DNA of 64,000 nucleotides from Ifrita kowaldi (GCA_013398055.1 VZRS01008252.1:227626-291625); one strand, 5' to 3'; shown: positions 26,420-40,900, counted from the stretch's first letter. Numbers and translations are program-made. The notes: generated by a model from the sequence alone, not told the origin.

Positions 26420-26735
26420 GAGCTCCATGGTGTGGAGGAGATAAACAGGAAGCACTCCCAAAGCAGCAGGGTTGAAATCCTCAGGCATGGGTTTGAAGTA
26501 CACTTCCCTTTTGCAATTCACAGTGCATAAAATTACTTGTTGGAAATCATGGCCCCAGGACTATGGGGAGGACAAAAATAAAAGCAGTCTTCTGTGCTTC
26601 ATTTATTTATGAAAATTATTTACACCAAATCTTGTCTAACCAAGGAAGGTTAACGCTTTCTCTCTGGGTACCTGTTCATTGACTGCATCATTCCCTTGGA
26701 TTTTGTTTTCCATTGTCTAAGTTGAACCTCCCAAG

Positions 26736-26912
26736 CTACAAATTGTTGCTCTTGGTCACAGTCTCATCATCTTCCACTGCTGAGAAGAGCTTGACTTTGT
26801 CATCCTGGTACCTCAGCTTGAAGTAGCTGTAGGCTGCTATCAGTTCATCCCTTAGACCCCACTGTTGGGGCAGCTTCCCCATAATTCCCAATCTTCCCAG
26901 CTCCCAGAGGGT
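26736..26912 (-). mobile_element. Degraded CR1 LINE ORF2 fragment
   Basis: The minus-strand frame ends with RDELIAAYSYFK and VKLFSAVEDD, which resembles the conserved CR1 reverse-transcriptase C-terminal region (pattern RxDLIAAYxYLKGG then LFS). It lacks the downstream HWNRLP segment and is too short to be functional. Identification rests on recalled family motifs. Confidence 0.5.
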
Positions 26913-27454
26913 GCTGTGCATTGTGTCCAGCCAGGCATCACTCCTCAAAAGTAGCTGGAAAGAAGCTTCTTGGCAGAGCTGTTGTTGACTCCTTCCTCTG
27001 CTCCACAAACAATTTGTGCCTGTGGTTCTGATTGATGAGAAGAGGCAGGAACACAGATCCCAGGACCTACACACCTTTGCAAAAAATAGTGAGTAAAGCT
27101 CACCACCATGAATTGCTGGGAAAATGCCTTCAGTGGGAATTCTGGTGGAAAGCCTGCAGGGGAAGGATGGGGACCAGCAACACTGGCCTCTGTGAAGCTG
27201 CTCTCTGAGATGCAAGCTGAGGTCTCAGCATGGCATTGGGATCCATCAGTTCTGCAGCTCCCAGGGGAAAACCACTCTCCTATCCTTGTTCATTGGGCCT
27301 GTCTTAATACAAATGAATCCGGGAAGAATGAAATACACCAAGCTTATTAATGTTTCTTTAATTAGTAACAGAGCAAGTATGTCTGGACTTTGATTATTTT
27401 ACACAGAGAATATTGGAATGATGTATCAGGTGGTTTTGTGTCCATTTGCTCTGT

Positions 27455-27460
27455 TTTATT
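27455..27460 (-). terminator. MOB3C: Candidate MOB3C polyadenylation signal AATAAA
   Basis: tttatt on the plus strand reads AATAAA on the minus strand, about 1.45 kb downstream of the MOB3C stop. It is the first canonical hexamer I see after the stop codon on that strand. Usage is not shown by the sequence. Confidence 0.4.
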
Positions 27461-28913
27461 TCCATGTAAAAATATACATCTGGTACACAAGATTTAAAAA
27501 AAAATAGATTTTCACAACAAAGTAAGTGCTTTGAGCCCTAACAATTCACTTGTGCACTTTAATGTTGGCCTAAACATTTACATTTTCTAGCCACATCCCC
27601 TCCCTACCCCAAAAGTGGGCAAACTCCAGACTATAAATATTATCTGTGTCAGATATAGAAAACTTTCCCAGAAAAAGATCAGGAAACACAAACACAACAA
27701 TTCTGTGGCTCAGACAAATTGATTTTCACTCCCCCAAAAGAGTAAAAAAGGAAAAATAAAAATAGTTTTGTCAAAATTAAAATGGCACAGGGAACACAAC
27801 ACTAATTATCACGCACTGCAAGCAGAAGGGGAGGAAATTTTGAGACATGATGTCTTTCAGGAGAGTAATGGCACAGACCAGGTAGCAATAGTATGCTTGC
27901 AGATGGTCAAAAAGGTTTAAGAATGACAAAGTAATATTGGGTTGGAAGGGGACCTCAAGAACAGAATAGAGGAGATGTCTCTTAGGAGTCCTTCTTCACC
28001 TGCTGTAAGGTTGGGTGATGGAAAACCAACAATTTCTACAGCCAGCATCTGCCCATCTTGAGCCAAGACAATACATCAGGAAATGCTGACACGTTGAAAA
28101 TGTTGTTTTCTTGCAACCGTTTCTTTCCATCATCTCCTGAGACTTTCTCAGGTAAACTGTGCTGGTCACACTGAATAGTGACCTAGTTCACCTCCTCGGC
28201 CATGGGGCCACCTTGCCATTAGTCCAAGCAGTGTTGGAGGATGCATCTTAGAACATCATCAAGTCCCCTCTTCCAATGTGAAAAATCCCTTGAAGGGAAA
28301 AATGGTCCCTTTGGTAAAGCATGAATTAGGGCAGAAGGAGACATTCATAGCTCATGGCTAAAAACAGCACATCAACAACTAGGCACGTGAAGGCAGTGGG
28401 ATGAAATGCCACCAGCTTTGCAGAGCTGATCTCAGGTGTTATCACAAACCCACTGCATGTGGGAAAGGTAACAGGCATTACTTGGTAGCCGAGGTCAGAC
28501 CTGCTCAAGGCTCAAGGGCAGGAATTGTTAATAAAATATCTGTAGATCAATATAGCTGAGGACAAAACAGGAGGGAAGGTCGCTGAAAATTTGACGTCAG
28601 ACATGGGATCGAGTCTTAGAAATCAGAGTGTGCAAAAGTAAACCAGACTTGCCTCATTCTCCAGTAAGTCAGTGGCTTTCTAAAACAGGAACCATACAAC
28701 AGAGATTAGGAACTATTAAAAGAAGAAAAATCTGTCCAGAGGTTCTTGGAAAACTTAGGATTCAGCCCTGGCCTGAAGAGGCTCTTCTGCAGCGTTCAAA
28801 GGTCAGTGAGTTGGAATGCCCAGAGCAAGTCCTTGGGAAGAGGTCTCCCACCACGGGGTGTCTTGTCCCACCAGACTCTGAGTGAGCCAGCTGAGTTCAC
28901 CTGCCAGAAGACC
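27461..28913 (-). other. MOB3C: Probable MOB3C 3'UTR
   Basis: Sequence from the MOB3C stop codon to the candidate polyadenylation signal. It has no long open frame. A short stretch near 27940 (gggttggaaggggacctcaa) looks like a worn CR1 3' end in minus orientation. Confidence 0.4.
27937..27965 (-). mobile_element. Short CR1-like fragment
   Basis: The run gggttggaaggggacctcaa is the reverse complement of the conserved CR1 3' segment. Only about 30 bases are recognisable. Confidence 0.4.
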
Positions 28914-28943
28914 TCAGTGGCAAATTCGTTCTGTCATTTCTTT
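28914..28943 (-). CDS. MOB3C: MOB3C terminal coding exon (30 nt)
   Basis: Acceptor ccttcaatgcag|AAAGAAATG after a long pyrimidine tract; encodes KEMTERICH and TGA. The frame joins exon 3 (ELEPL, phase 0) and matches the REMTERICH end of human MOB3C. Confidence 0.95.
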   Translation of the reverse strand, partial: KEMTERICH

Positions 28944-31900
28944 CTGCATTGAAGGGGGAGAGGAAAGAAAGGAACAGTAAGTGCAAAAGACAGGTTTGAG
29001 TAGCATGACGTGTCAGGCAGTTTGGGAGGTGTCCAAAACCAACCCAGAGAAGCAACCGTGGGAGTCTCAGGGAGGCTTTTTCTATTTCCCATGGCAGCCC
29101 TCCTGGGAACTCAGCTGCCTCAGCAGCTCCATGCTGGCACTCTCCCCAGTCTCTGTGGCACAAGGTTATTCTGGCTGTGCCCTAGCCTTGAGAGCAGTCC
29201 AAGGAAAGAGCTTTGGCTGAGATGTTGAAAGATGAAGGTCCTGCTCCCAGCTCAGCTGCAGAGCAGCCAGACAAGGTGATGCCACTCTCAGAGCCTCTCT
29301 TTGCAGCTGCCTTGGGAGATGGGACATGGAGCTGCTCCCAGGTCTCGCTCCAGGAGCTGACCACAGCTCACCCAGAGGACCTGTGGTTTCAGCAAGGGAT
29401 CCCACAGTCACACTGCAATGCAAATGAGTGCTAATAAGAGGCCACAGGAAACCACCAGCGAGACCAAGCTTTGTTTAGGATAACAGACTTTTCTTTAGCC
29501 AGAATGGCATCATGCCAGCTACATTAGGAAGGTGTCCAGCTTTCAGCTGGAAGATAGTATTTGTCCTTGCCTTAGAAAGCTCAACTAATATCTTTTAAAT
29601 CCTGCAATCTGTGTATGCCCATGGGTCCCCTCGTGCACCCCAGAGGAAGGTTTGCACATTAAAATGTACTCCTAAAATAGACTATAAGTAGAACTGGTCT
29701 GTGGAGAAGGAAAAATGCAACTCTGAAAAAAAGAAGAACTAGGAAAGGCGGATGACCTTTAATAACCCTATAAAAGTCCCTTTAGTTATAAAACCAAGGG
29801 AGACAGAAGCAGCCAACTCTGATCTTCAGTGCTGAGAACTTTGTTTTTCAAATCCATCAGGGACAGAGGCAAAGAGAGGGTTTTCCTGTAGGAGTAATGT
29901 GCAAAATCACTCAAGTGCAGAACCTGGCCGTCAAATGAAAAGTTGATGCTCTGCCACAAAATCACATTGCAAACAGGAAATGTTTGCAAACATCTTGGAA
30001 GGAAGAGGGTGAGAGGACTGTGAACATCCTCTTGCAACAGCATTGAGCCCACCCCACGAGCACCAGGCACAAAAGCAGCCATGGACAGGAGGGATTGCAG
30101 TGACTAGTGGGCTGGTAAGTCACCAGTGAGCTCCTCAGACCAGCCCCAAATGTCCAAGGCATTCCTCCCACTCAGGAAATCCCCACAGCTCTGCTGTAGT
30201 GTGTAAGCAGCTGGAGCCCTGCCAGTGCTGCAGCCCAGCACCACGAGCTGCCCTCGTCAAGGAAGCCAAGTGCATGGCTTCTCTCTGCCCCCGTGTTCCT
30301 TGATTTACTGAGAGAGTGAATCACTGCCTTTTGCTAGTTCTGCCATACAAAGGATCTCATTCTCAGTTCCCAAGATTTGCTGCTAAGAAATCACATCCCA
30401 CAGAAGCTTGACAAAAGGGAAACTGAAGCAGCAAAGGGAGATTCAGCCAGAGGACAGCTTAGAGGTCTGTCATGGGATTCATGGGGACTAACTAAATGCA
30501 AGGTTAGGACAGTGGTCTGGGCTCATGAGGCAGCCTGGTTGCAGGACACTCTCATAATACACCTAAAGCAACTCACTGCCTGAGGAAAGGAGGCCCTTCC
30601 TCCTCCCTGGTCCTTCCTCTCAACCCTATGGTTGGGTCTGCTTGAGGCTTGGACGGCAGGCAATGAGACACAGATAGACCAAGGGCAAATGTGTCTCATT
30701 TCCTTGTAGTTTAGCAGTGGTTGCATCACAGGGAAAGAATCTGTTCACCTTAGATTTATGCAGAGCCATCAATCATCTCATGCCACATGTGAGTCACTGC
30801 CATTGAAAGCCCATTTAGCAATGTCAGCCTCTGCTTTGGCTACCAGGTGTTAATTACTGACATTAGCAAGCAGCAGTCCAAGGGGATGACACTTTTATGG
30901 ACTGTATAGCCATGCTGAAAAGGTTTGTCATGAGGAAAACTGCTGGAGGACACAGTGATGCTGAGCTGCCATTTTCAGGAGCTGAGGGCCATTGTGATAA
31001 TATATGTCACAATCGAATTCTACAAAATAATTCAAGTTGACACTGTTGTCATTCACGTCTCCCCTGATTAGATCATCATCTCTCCATCCCCCAAAATCAT
31101 GATTAGAGCAGACAGGCAGCAAACTGAGACAAATGAAAGCAGAGGAGTAAAGTGCTTAGCACTTAGGGGCAGGAGCATCTTCCCCACCTCCAGATCCTAA
31201 GCAAGCAGCTGAGACTCTTCTCAGCTCTTTCTTGGATTATATCCTCTTGGTCTTCCCTGACTCTCTGCTGCTGGATATGGCCTTTTCTTCAACCCAGCCT
31301 TTATCACAGCATGCAGACTCCTGGGTTTCCAATTAATTCTTCTCCCCACTGCAACATGTCCTCCCTAAGTCAGACTACACTCAACCTTTTCTGTGACAAA
31401 CTTGCTTCTCTTACAAAACTAACTGTGCATTTTCTAGTTTATGTGTCCTGGCCTGTCTGGCCTCTGCTTCCCATCAATCCTGCTGTTCTCAAGGACTCTC
31501 ACCTTCTGCCTGGCTAACTGCTTCCTAAGGGAGGCTGCAGAGAAACTGGGAGCTCCAGTGAGGCCTCTCCAGCCTTGATAGCTGTTGTCTGAAGCTATGT
31601 GTCCTATTGGGGCTTGCCTTCCCTGCAGCCTCAGTGTAATTCACACTAGGATCTCAAGCAGGGAATGCTAAAAGAAAAACTGTGGAGAAGAGACTTTGGC
31701 TCAAATCTGACTCCTGAAAGCCATGTGGGCAGAACTGGCTGGAAACACTTCGATGTGCAAATTGCATTAGAGCTACCAAGTCAGTATGGGGACACTACCC
31801 TGTGGAGGCCCTGAGGGTACTGAGGAGCGATTCACAGACACGACAGCAGAGGCAAAGGTTAAGAAAGGGTCAGTGGTCTCCTTGGTGCTGCTGGGAATTT

Positions 31901-34900
31901 CTCTCTTAGAGCACTAAGGCTGACGGTCTCAGGACAGAAAACATGACTGTGTGTCTGAGGCAGGGTGGCCAAAAGAGTCCAGAGAGGGTCAGCACTGCTC
32001 AGAGTCCAGCCCCAACCCCAGTGCTGTGTCCAGCCCACTCTCACCCTCCACCTCCCCACCCGTGGCCATCCTTACCAAAGGCTCCAGCTCCCGGTGGTCA
32101 ATGAGGCTGAACTCCCTGATGAAGTAGTAAAAGTGCTTGTAGCAGGTGTTGACGTGAGCCTCAGCACCCATGCTGATGATGCTGTCAAAGTGGTGGATGT
32201 AGACATGGACAAAGACACGGAAGAGGCGGGTGAGGATCTTGGTGCAAACTTGCTGGAACTGCTTGGGGAAGGGAACACCTGCAAAGCAGAAGCAAATTGG
32301 AAGCCATTTGAAAGTTTCCCAAAAAACCCAGTTAGCATTTAAATGCCTCTGTTATGCTTCACAGGCAGTCACAGATGACATGGAAAGACACCTTTGGCTA
32401 ATGCCAAGAGTGACACTGGAGCAGTGTGTCATCAAGCTCTTCCCACATATTCCCTCATTGCCCAACTAGCAATTTCACACAGGCATGGGCTTAGGGTTTG
32501 GAGAGTTGCCCTAGAAGACAAAATTTCTCATCCATTTGAGGAGGCCACAACTCTCCGCATCTGGCTCAATCCAGAGCAATCTGGCAGAAGATCCTTCTGC
32601 CCCCTCTGCCTGCCTTTTCCCTACAAACCTGTGCAGGCACAGCACAAGTCAAATTGTATTTACCCAGGTCCATGAACAAAGCCAAACCATCTCCCAGCAG
32701 AAAAGATACCTTCCTCTGAACCCAAAAGCATGGCTTGTACTGTTTTCCTTCCTCCTCACACCCTCAAACATCACTTCTGATGCATCAACAGAAGTGGGTG
32801 GCATTTCTCCCTTTTTCCTGATCCTTATTTCAATAAAATGTCTCATTAAATCAGGAAGAAAACCACCCATCTTAATGATGTTTGGGTTGTAATTTCATTG
32901 TGCCTGTATGATCCTGAGACATCGTCATAGGATGGGACCCACCACACCTGGCTCTATACTTCCAGCTTTGTCCCACACAAGGACACAGTGTGGGATATTT
33001 CCATCCTTGTCAAAATGTGCCACTATCACAGCAAAAATCTCAGGGCGATACCATCAGTGCCAGCAACCTTGGGGTAAATCTCTAAAGGAAACATGGCTTT
33101 GAAACACTAAACTTTTTGGTTGTTGTTTCTTTTTAGTGAGGAGGAGAATGAAACAACTGATATTTGTTTTCCTGAAGCTTCTTCCTCTCCCCAGAGCAAT
33201 TCAATGCAAATACACAAAGAACAAAATAAAAACCTGCCTTCCCACAGTTGTACCAGCCTCCTCCCTGAGCTTCTTATTAATGCAGCACATAACCTCTTGA
33301 AAATCCTTCCAAACAAACTCCGCTCAACCATGGCCAGCTCGCACATTTTGCACCCAGGAAAGCATCAGCAAATCTCTTAGCTAAAAAATTTAAAATGGTA
33401 ATTTTATCTTTGAATCTTTCTCATCAGCCTTGCTAGGCAATTAAAACTGTTTTTTCCCAAAGGCTCCTGGCAGTTTTGTTTCCCAGCAGCAGTGCCAAGC
33501 CTCTCTCCTCCGTGGGTGGCAAACACGAAGGTTCCGTCCTTCCAACATCACGTGTGGAGCCTGTTTTCAATCACCACGGTTGGGCAGGTGTTGGGTTTGG
33601 AACTCATAAAAGAGAATGATTTTTGGCATAAAGCAGAGTCACCCTGAGCACAGCCCAGTCTCCCTTTCCTGCATGCACACTGTTGGAGCAGTGGGCAGGG
33701 CTGAAGCATCTGTGCTCATGCCACATCTGGTTTTCCAAGCCACTGCTTAGAGAAGGATACAGATCTTGGCTCAGCATCACACAGAGAGGTGGTTTTGGGA
33801 CTGATTCGTGGCTACTGCTCTGCATAACCACGAGCACACTGCAGCCCCGGGGCTGTTCCTGCAGCAGGGACCTCAGCATGACCTGTTTCACTGCCAGCTC
33901 TGACAGATCCCATTAGGACTTTCCAGGAAAGGTGTTCACAGCTGGCAAAGTACAAACAGGCTGTCCCTATGCCAACACCTTAGAGATGTGACTGGAGATC
34001 TGCCTCTGCCCAGCACTCTTGGCTGCAGAGCTCTCCTCACCTGCTAGTCTGACACAGGCAGGGATCAGAGAGATCTCCAGGTTCCCCTGCAGTCAGGCAC
34101 TTTACAATGGCTTCATTTGAGCCTTCTGCACTGAGTGAGGATTTGCTGAGCAAATCAAAGCTGGAATCACCCAGCTCTGGACTCAGATGTGCCATTAGGG
34201 TGGCCCCTGCAGACCAGCTTTGAAGAACTGGTCAAGAAACATTTTTTTTTAATGAAACTCATCACAGCAAATAATTTCTGCTGAATGCACATTTCTGGGC
34301 TGTGGCTGGGGAATATCTACTGTTCTGGACAACCTGACATCTCCCTGGGACCAGAGGTGAGCAGCTGGGATCTCAGCAAGTGCCCAGGAGCAGGCACAGA
34401 TGCATTTGCTGCCTCCAGTTTGTCACCCGTCCCAGTCACCAACTGTCTTCCTGGTCAAAGCAGGCAGTGAGAGAGAAATCAGACCTGATGATCACTGGAC
34501 ATTTATTGCCAAACTGCAAAGAGTGATAGTGAAGGAACGCAGCAACCCTAAACCCAGTCCTGAGCTGAGAAGGAAATAAGATCAGAGAGTGAACAGCAGA
34601 TCAAACAGATCTCAGGCTCCCAGGGCTGACAGCATCTATGGTGCAGATCCTGCTGTCAGATGAGCTACCTCCAGACATGGCAGATGGTGACAAGTGGCTT
34701 CCACGGCTTTTGTCCTGAGGTTAGCCAGGAATTCTCTTGTCTTATACATCTGTCATCAGCAAGTCCTCATGGACATGCTGTCAGCTGACAGAGGGGAAAC
34801 ACCTCCAGCTACATTCTGAGTTCCCAAAAGTAGCTTTTACATGAGGGAACAGAGATTTAGCATAAATCACAGAATCAAAGAATAGTTTGAGTTACAAAGA

Positions 34901-37900
34901 ATCTCGAAAGGTTGTCTAATTAAAATCTCATGGTCATCAGCAACTACGGGAGCTGCTGAACTCCTACACCTAATGATGTATGAAAAGATACCATCAAGCT
35001 GCCAGCACCTCCAAGCACACTTCTGGACTATTTGACCACTGTGTTTCACATGAACCAGGAATATCGGAAGCTCCGGGGAGCTGAAGTTGAGCTGCCCTTC
35101 TTTGTGTCCATCACCAGGTGTCAGTGTGTGGCCGTCCCCTCCAGACATGGCCAGGCTGCAGTGGTGGCTGCCTGTCACCAATGGATTTCTCCAGGTCCCA
35201 TGTCAGGACACACCCCTCACTATGCTCCTTTGGGACCAGGGATCACTCGGGTCCGGCTCTGACTATTTCTCCCTGCTGCACTCTCACTTGCACGCCTGCC
35301 CAGGGAGGCACAGCAGGGTCCTGCTTCCTCCCCCCGTGCTGCAGCCGTGTCTGTCTCCTGTGCCAGGACCCTCGATACAAGCTAGAGATGCTTGACTGGA
35401 CCCTGCATCTGGCACAGGGCACTGTGCCAGCCGATCAAAGCACTTCCCCTCGGGAAGGAAGCAGGGCGGATATCTGATATGCAGATTGCTTCTGCCAGCA
35501 GTGGTGCCTCGCTGCTGATCTCCAGTGACTTGGAAAGCAACCCACAGCAGCCCCAGCAGGCACTGGCCATGCTGGTGGGGAGCTGGACAAAATTCCCCAT
35601 CCCCTAGCCCAAAGCTGAAAGAAGACGGCTCTGCAGTAAAGGCTGCATCTGAGAGCAGCAGAAGGATCCGGAGTAAATCCGGCTTGCCCGGGGTCAGCGC
35701 TGCCGGCGCAGCGGATGTCCAGCAGACAACACATGAGACATCCTCTCCAGCACGTGAGGGGACACAGCCGGGGCAGGCTGTGCCTCCTCGCTGCAGCCAG
35801 CACGTCCCAGCCCGGGGAAGGCCGTGGGACAGGGATCTCTGGCCTGTCCTGCCCTTGCAGGTGTTCAGCTTTACTCCGAGCAGCCCAGCTCGCTGCCATT
35901 CCCACCAGAGCTGTTCTGGCTGCTGGGAGGAGTCACTGAGACAGCGAGCGTGGAGCCATGGGGAGCATTCCCCACGCATGGAGGGGGCAGCTGCTCCCCT
36001 CAGGGCTCCCACCTCCCTGCCGGGCTGGGCCAGGCAGATCAGCCTTACAGCCAGCACAGACAGATCCCATCAATGCAAATGCACCCATAAATGGCATTTG
36101 GGAGTGCGGCAGTGGTGGCCCTTGCCTAGGGGACTTGCTCCGTCTCGAAGGTGGCACATCATGGCACAAACCAGGGGCAGTAGCAGATGGATGAGACAGA
36201 GGGATGAGGCTGGTGGGGACAGACATGGCTGAGATGTCCTCTTAGCAGAAATACAGCAGGCCAGGGGAAAGCCAGGATGGAGCCCCAAGTTTTGACAAAC
36301 CACCCCAACAGGGTGACGCTGCTTGGGTTTGCTTGACCCTCCCAAGTCCTACACACCTGCAGGGACCAATAAACACCATCCTAGTTCATCCCATTCTAAC
36401 TGCCCCAGGGGGACAGCAGAACACCACAAAACCCACCTGGGCTGATTTAAAAGCATTGAAATTACCTTTATATTTAATTCCCTGGTGCTCACCATCCAGC
36501 AACCTTGGAGAAAGCAACAGTAACCCCACAGTCCGGCAGACAGTAGCCACCCTTTGACTCTTCCTGCATGAAGTTTAGTTTAGATATTAGGAAAAATGTC
36601 TTCACTGAAAGGGTGGTCAGGCATTGGAATAGACTGCCCAGGGAAGTGGTGGAATCACCACCCTGGAAGTGTTCAAAAGTCATGTGAATATGGGACTTGT
36701 GGATATGTTTTAGTGCTGGACTCAATGATCCAAGAGGTCTTTTCCAACCTTAACGATTCTGTGGTTCTGTGAGTGATGAGCAGGGGACCATAGGATGCAA
36801 TGCGAGCTTGCTCAAATGCCTGGAAAAAGATTTATACACAAGGTCAGCTCTTCTCTTCCATCTGTGACCACAGGCTGCATACAGACCAGCCCGCATCTGG
36901 GAGCATCACCTGTCCCAGAGCAGAGACAGCCAGTCCCAGCAGGAGTGGGAGCAGAGCAGCCATCCACAGCAGAGGAAAAGGGAGAACTTTACCCCTGCTC
37001 CAAGCCAAGGCAAAAGCTGTAAGTACAGCAGGTACAATTTCACTCCAAGCAGAGTGACTCACAGCCCTGAAATGAATTGGCACCTTTAGCTTGTCTTGGA
37101 CGTTTTGCTTGAAAATCCCAAGATGTGATTTAAAGCTCCAAGGAATCTGTTTTCCCCACTCTGTGCTGATTGCTTCAAAACATAAGGAAACCATGTGTAA
37201 AAAGGAAATGAAAATAAGAAGTAACAAAGTTACAGTAAGGGACTGCCAATAGGTCCTGGATCCTTCCTGCCATCTCCTATCCCTAACACTTGTGCACCAG
37301 CCAATTTAATTTTTTCATGATGAATCAGTGCTGGAAAGCTATTTTGCTTCTTGGCAATTGTATTTTTTTCCTCTGCAAATGCAGTAATTCAATGAACTTC
37401 GTGATGAATTGTTGTTGTTATTTCTCAATTTCATTTTGGCCACCGTGGTGTTTGGTGATTCATTTTTCCTAAAAATAAGTCTTTAAAGCCCTGTTTAAAA
37501 CTAATGGCATGATGGCAGCTGCAAGCTGGTGTGGTATTAATTTTGGAAGAAAAAAAACAGGGAAAAAAACCCCTGAATTATGTAAAAAAGAGCCAGCTGA
37601 GAGAACATCAATAATTAGCTGTATTCTGAACATTCTTCTGCTGTTGTTATGGCGAGAAAGTATCGGATAATTTCGCACCAGGTTTTCTCTGGTTTTTATA
37701 ATTGTTTTGGGACTGTGCTTGAATGATGGGCTTGAGTTTTGAAAAGCTTTCCAAGAACTGTTACAGAACCTCCTGTGGCCGGGGCTCTGTCGAGCCGCAG
37801 GCAAACCTGGCAGAGAGCACGGGGTGTTTCCGGCCCTGGGGCTGCTCCAAACCCTGCGTCTGCACTCGTTTAGGAACAGGGAGGTTTCAGCAGCCACGAT

Positions 37901-40900
37901 GGTGCTGACAGAGGACACTTGGCCCTGTGCAACCAGCAGCCTGATGCTGGGCTGAGCAGTGCAGACACAGCCACAGGCACTGGGAACCCCATCCAGCCAA
38001 CCTTCTCCTCAGCACAGCACTGCCCAGCAGCAGCTCCCTAAGACCAGGCACCACAGGGCAGAACGGTTACTGGGAGGAGATGATATTTTCTAGGTGATAA
38101 TTTGTTCATGTGGCCACTCGCTGAATGAATCTACTGATATAGTTTTACCAGCTGGTGAAAGTACACCTGTACAATCATTTATTCTTCTCCCTGCATGGGA
38201 AAAATGCTTACTCTCCATTTAAATGTATTTTTCAGGACAGCTACATTGGTTGGAAGAGTGGAAACAAAGCACTAGCACACACAAAATGATATGGGTTGTC
38301 TGGGAAAGCTGCTGCTTCTGTAGATTTATAGCCATCAGGTTGGCATAGCTCACCCCATGGAGGGATTTGTCTCATCTTAACTGGCTGACAAACAGGTTCC
38401 CACTCCAGAGAAAGGATTAGACAGTGGGATGGAGCCCTGGAGGTGGATTTCCCTGGGCATGGGAAAGACACAGTATCTCCCCCAACCTTTGCTGTGGTAT
38501 GCAGGGGGCTTGGCAGCCCCCCCAGACCTGTTAATAATCACCATAGGGATTTTCCACTGGTGCCATCCGAGGGCTGTGGTTCTGCTGGTTAACTCTGCCA
38601 GGTCACAAACTGTCTGCTGGTGTCGGGCTCCCTTCCTGCCATGTCCGATGCCAGCTGTCCCTCTGGCCTCACTGCAGAGCTGGCAACAGCTCTGCATCAC
38701 AAAGATTGGCTAAACCAAAGGTGTTTGTCACTCTGCTCCCCTCCCACCTCCGACATGTACTGAAGGAACAGATGCTTTAATGTGCAAATCAGCCCAGCTC
38801 TGCTCTGGTCATTGGAGCTGTGACCATTCACCCCAGCCAAGGCCTCCCCTGTGATGCCTAAGGACCCTGTGAGCCCACAAGCCAGTGAACCATCTCTGCT
38901 CATTTCCAGCTGAGCCTCTCACCCTGGGGTGAACGATTTCCCCCCTCTGACCCATGAGATGCCTCTCAACTGTTAGGAGCCTACGAGCAAGCCCTGCTGA
39001 ATCACGTGCTGCTTCAGCCTGTGTAGCTCTTGGATGGAGGAGGATGCTGAGGTTAGCCTCAGGCAACGTTTGTGAGTTTGGGGAACACTTGTTGTTTCTA
39101 AGAAAAACAAACTTTGAAAAGAGAAAAGTCTGTTTTGTCTGCAGTCAGGTGGCCTTAGCCAGGGAAATCTTTGTGCTGGGGCATCTTTACTGCACATGGC
39201 AAACAGGGGCCAGGAGGGAAAGCTGAGATGCACAAAGCTCACGAAACACCCACTGAGGTGGTGAGCAGCTGTGCCCAGGGACCTCTCCAGCACAAGCAGG
39301 AGTGAAACAAACCTTCATGCTAAATCCCATCTCTGCTGCAAACATCCAAGAGTCTCACCACAACTCCAAAGCATGACATTTGTCATTTCCCCTCATCACC
39401 TCATCAAGCTCCTTTCTCCTCCTTAAAACAGCTCACATCTCCTCTGTGTCCTCTCAGTGCCTCATTCCCCTTGCCCTGGGTCTTTTCCCAAGGGCTTGCT
39501 CTTTAGGAGAGAGGTTAAGCACCTCCATTTGATCACCCTGGCCACTGTCCCTGAGCCCCACATGCCACCCAGCCTCCTCTGTCATCCAGTGCACTTCCCT
39601 TCAGCCAAACACTCCATCTTCTGAAATGCCAGAGCTGCCACGCAATTACCCATGGAACAAGACAGGCCAATGGAAGGCAGATAATTGGGGACACACTGAT
39701 GACAAAGTGCCACCAGCTCCCTCCTCCCCCTGCCTACCCCCACAGATTTTCATGTGTTTTAGAGTGCAACCTCAGCCTGAGTTCCCTTTCACATGTGTGA
39801 GGCCAAAACCACTAAGACATGCTGATACAGAGACTGAAGTCATTCAAGGATCCCCACAACAAAGGGGCTTGGAAAAGGAACCCCAGGAACAGCCCTGGAA
39901 GAGGAAAAATATGGATTTGACCCATGTTCACCTACAGTCAGCCTGGATCTCACCCAGAACTGCCCCCACACTGAAACGAAAGGAGAAGTGGCAACTGGAG
40001 CCACCAGCCATCCCTATCCACATCAGGATGTGCTACAATTCAGAGGGAGAAGTGCCAGAAGTTAGTTGAAAACCAGCAGGGCCATGGCTGTATTAGGCTT
40101 TTGTACCTCAGAGAGAGTTGTGGAAGGGCAGAGGGTGCTGCAATGTCCCTCCCATGGCTGCCTGCTTTCTGCAGTGTTAAGACCCCCTGTACACCTTCAC
40201 TCCCCAAAGCACTGACAAGCAGCATCACATCCCAAATCCCACCTGAAAGGCATGGAATTGGATCAGGAAACTCTCGTTTCTGTCTGGAGGGAAAACAGAG
40301 TAAATCCACAGCTGTGCCTCTGCTTTTAATGGTGTGCTGATCTTCTCCTTGGGGACAAGCCACCTCACACACACCCCAAAGGCATCCTGCACTGGCACTG
40401 TGCTAGGATGGAGGATCTGGCACTGTGCTACCCTCCCTGACTATCAGTGAGGGGAATAAGGCAGGGAGTGCCTGCAGGTCTTGGTTTCAGGGAGTTGTCC
40501 CACCCTAACTCCAGGCAAAGTCAGAGCAGCCAGATGAGATCAGTGGTCTGGGGGGTCACTCCATCCCAAAACCAAAATAGTTTGGCACAACCAGGCTGCA
40601 GGCATTGCCTCCCCTCTTGCTTGCAGAGACCCACGACCCCTCTGAGACTCCAAGATACTTTCCTTAAAAAGACACACAGCTACATGTACAGCACAGCCAA
40701 ATGGGGCTACAACAGTGAGTAATGCCAGCAATCCCACACGAACATTTCCTTCAATGTTTCCCAGCTTATTAATGAAAATCTTGATCATAAGCTGCACTGA
40801 TTTCATACAGCTCTGTCTACTTGGCAAACAAAAAAGGTCAAGCAGACTTGCAAAGCTATGCCTTTCCCCCCCAAACTCCTTAAATCTTTTTTCACTTTCA

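Larger units (their letters stand above)
19461..27430. other. Intergenic DNA between MKNK1 promoter and MOB3C 3' end
   Basis: About 8 kb with no gene I can support. Open frames here are short and unrelated to any family I recognise. It holds a tandem duplication at 26114-26419 and a CR1 ORF2 remnant at about 26736-26912. Confidence 0.7.

Noticed and set aside
32072..32338. Alternative minus-strand frame of 88 codons over the MOB3C second coding exon
   Set aside because: Ser/Thr-rich out-of-frame reading; the other frame gives the conserved Mob domain.
35284..36057. 257-codon minus-strand open frame, with long plus-strand frames over the same bases
   Set aside because: GC-rich, stop-poor intron DNA open on several frames and both strands; Cys/Trp/Pro-rich composition with no family resemblance and no consistent splice context.
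40392..40436. Direct repeat of tggcactgtgcta about 25-30 bases apart
   Set aside because: Very short, no surrounding homology; nothing further supports a functional element.
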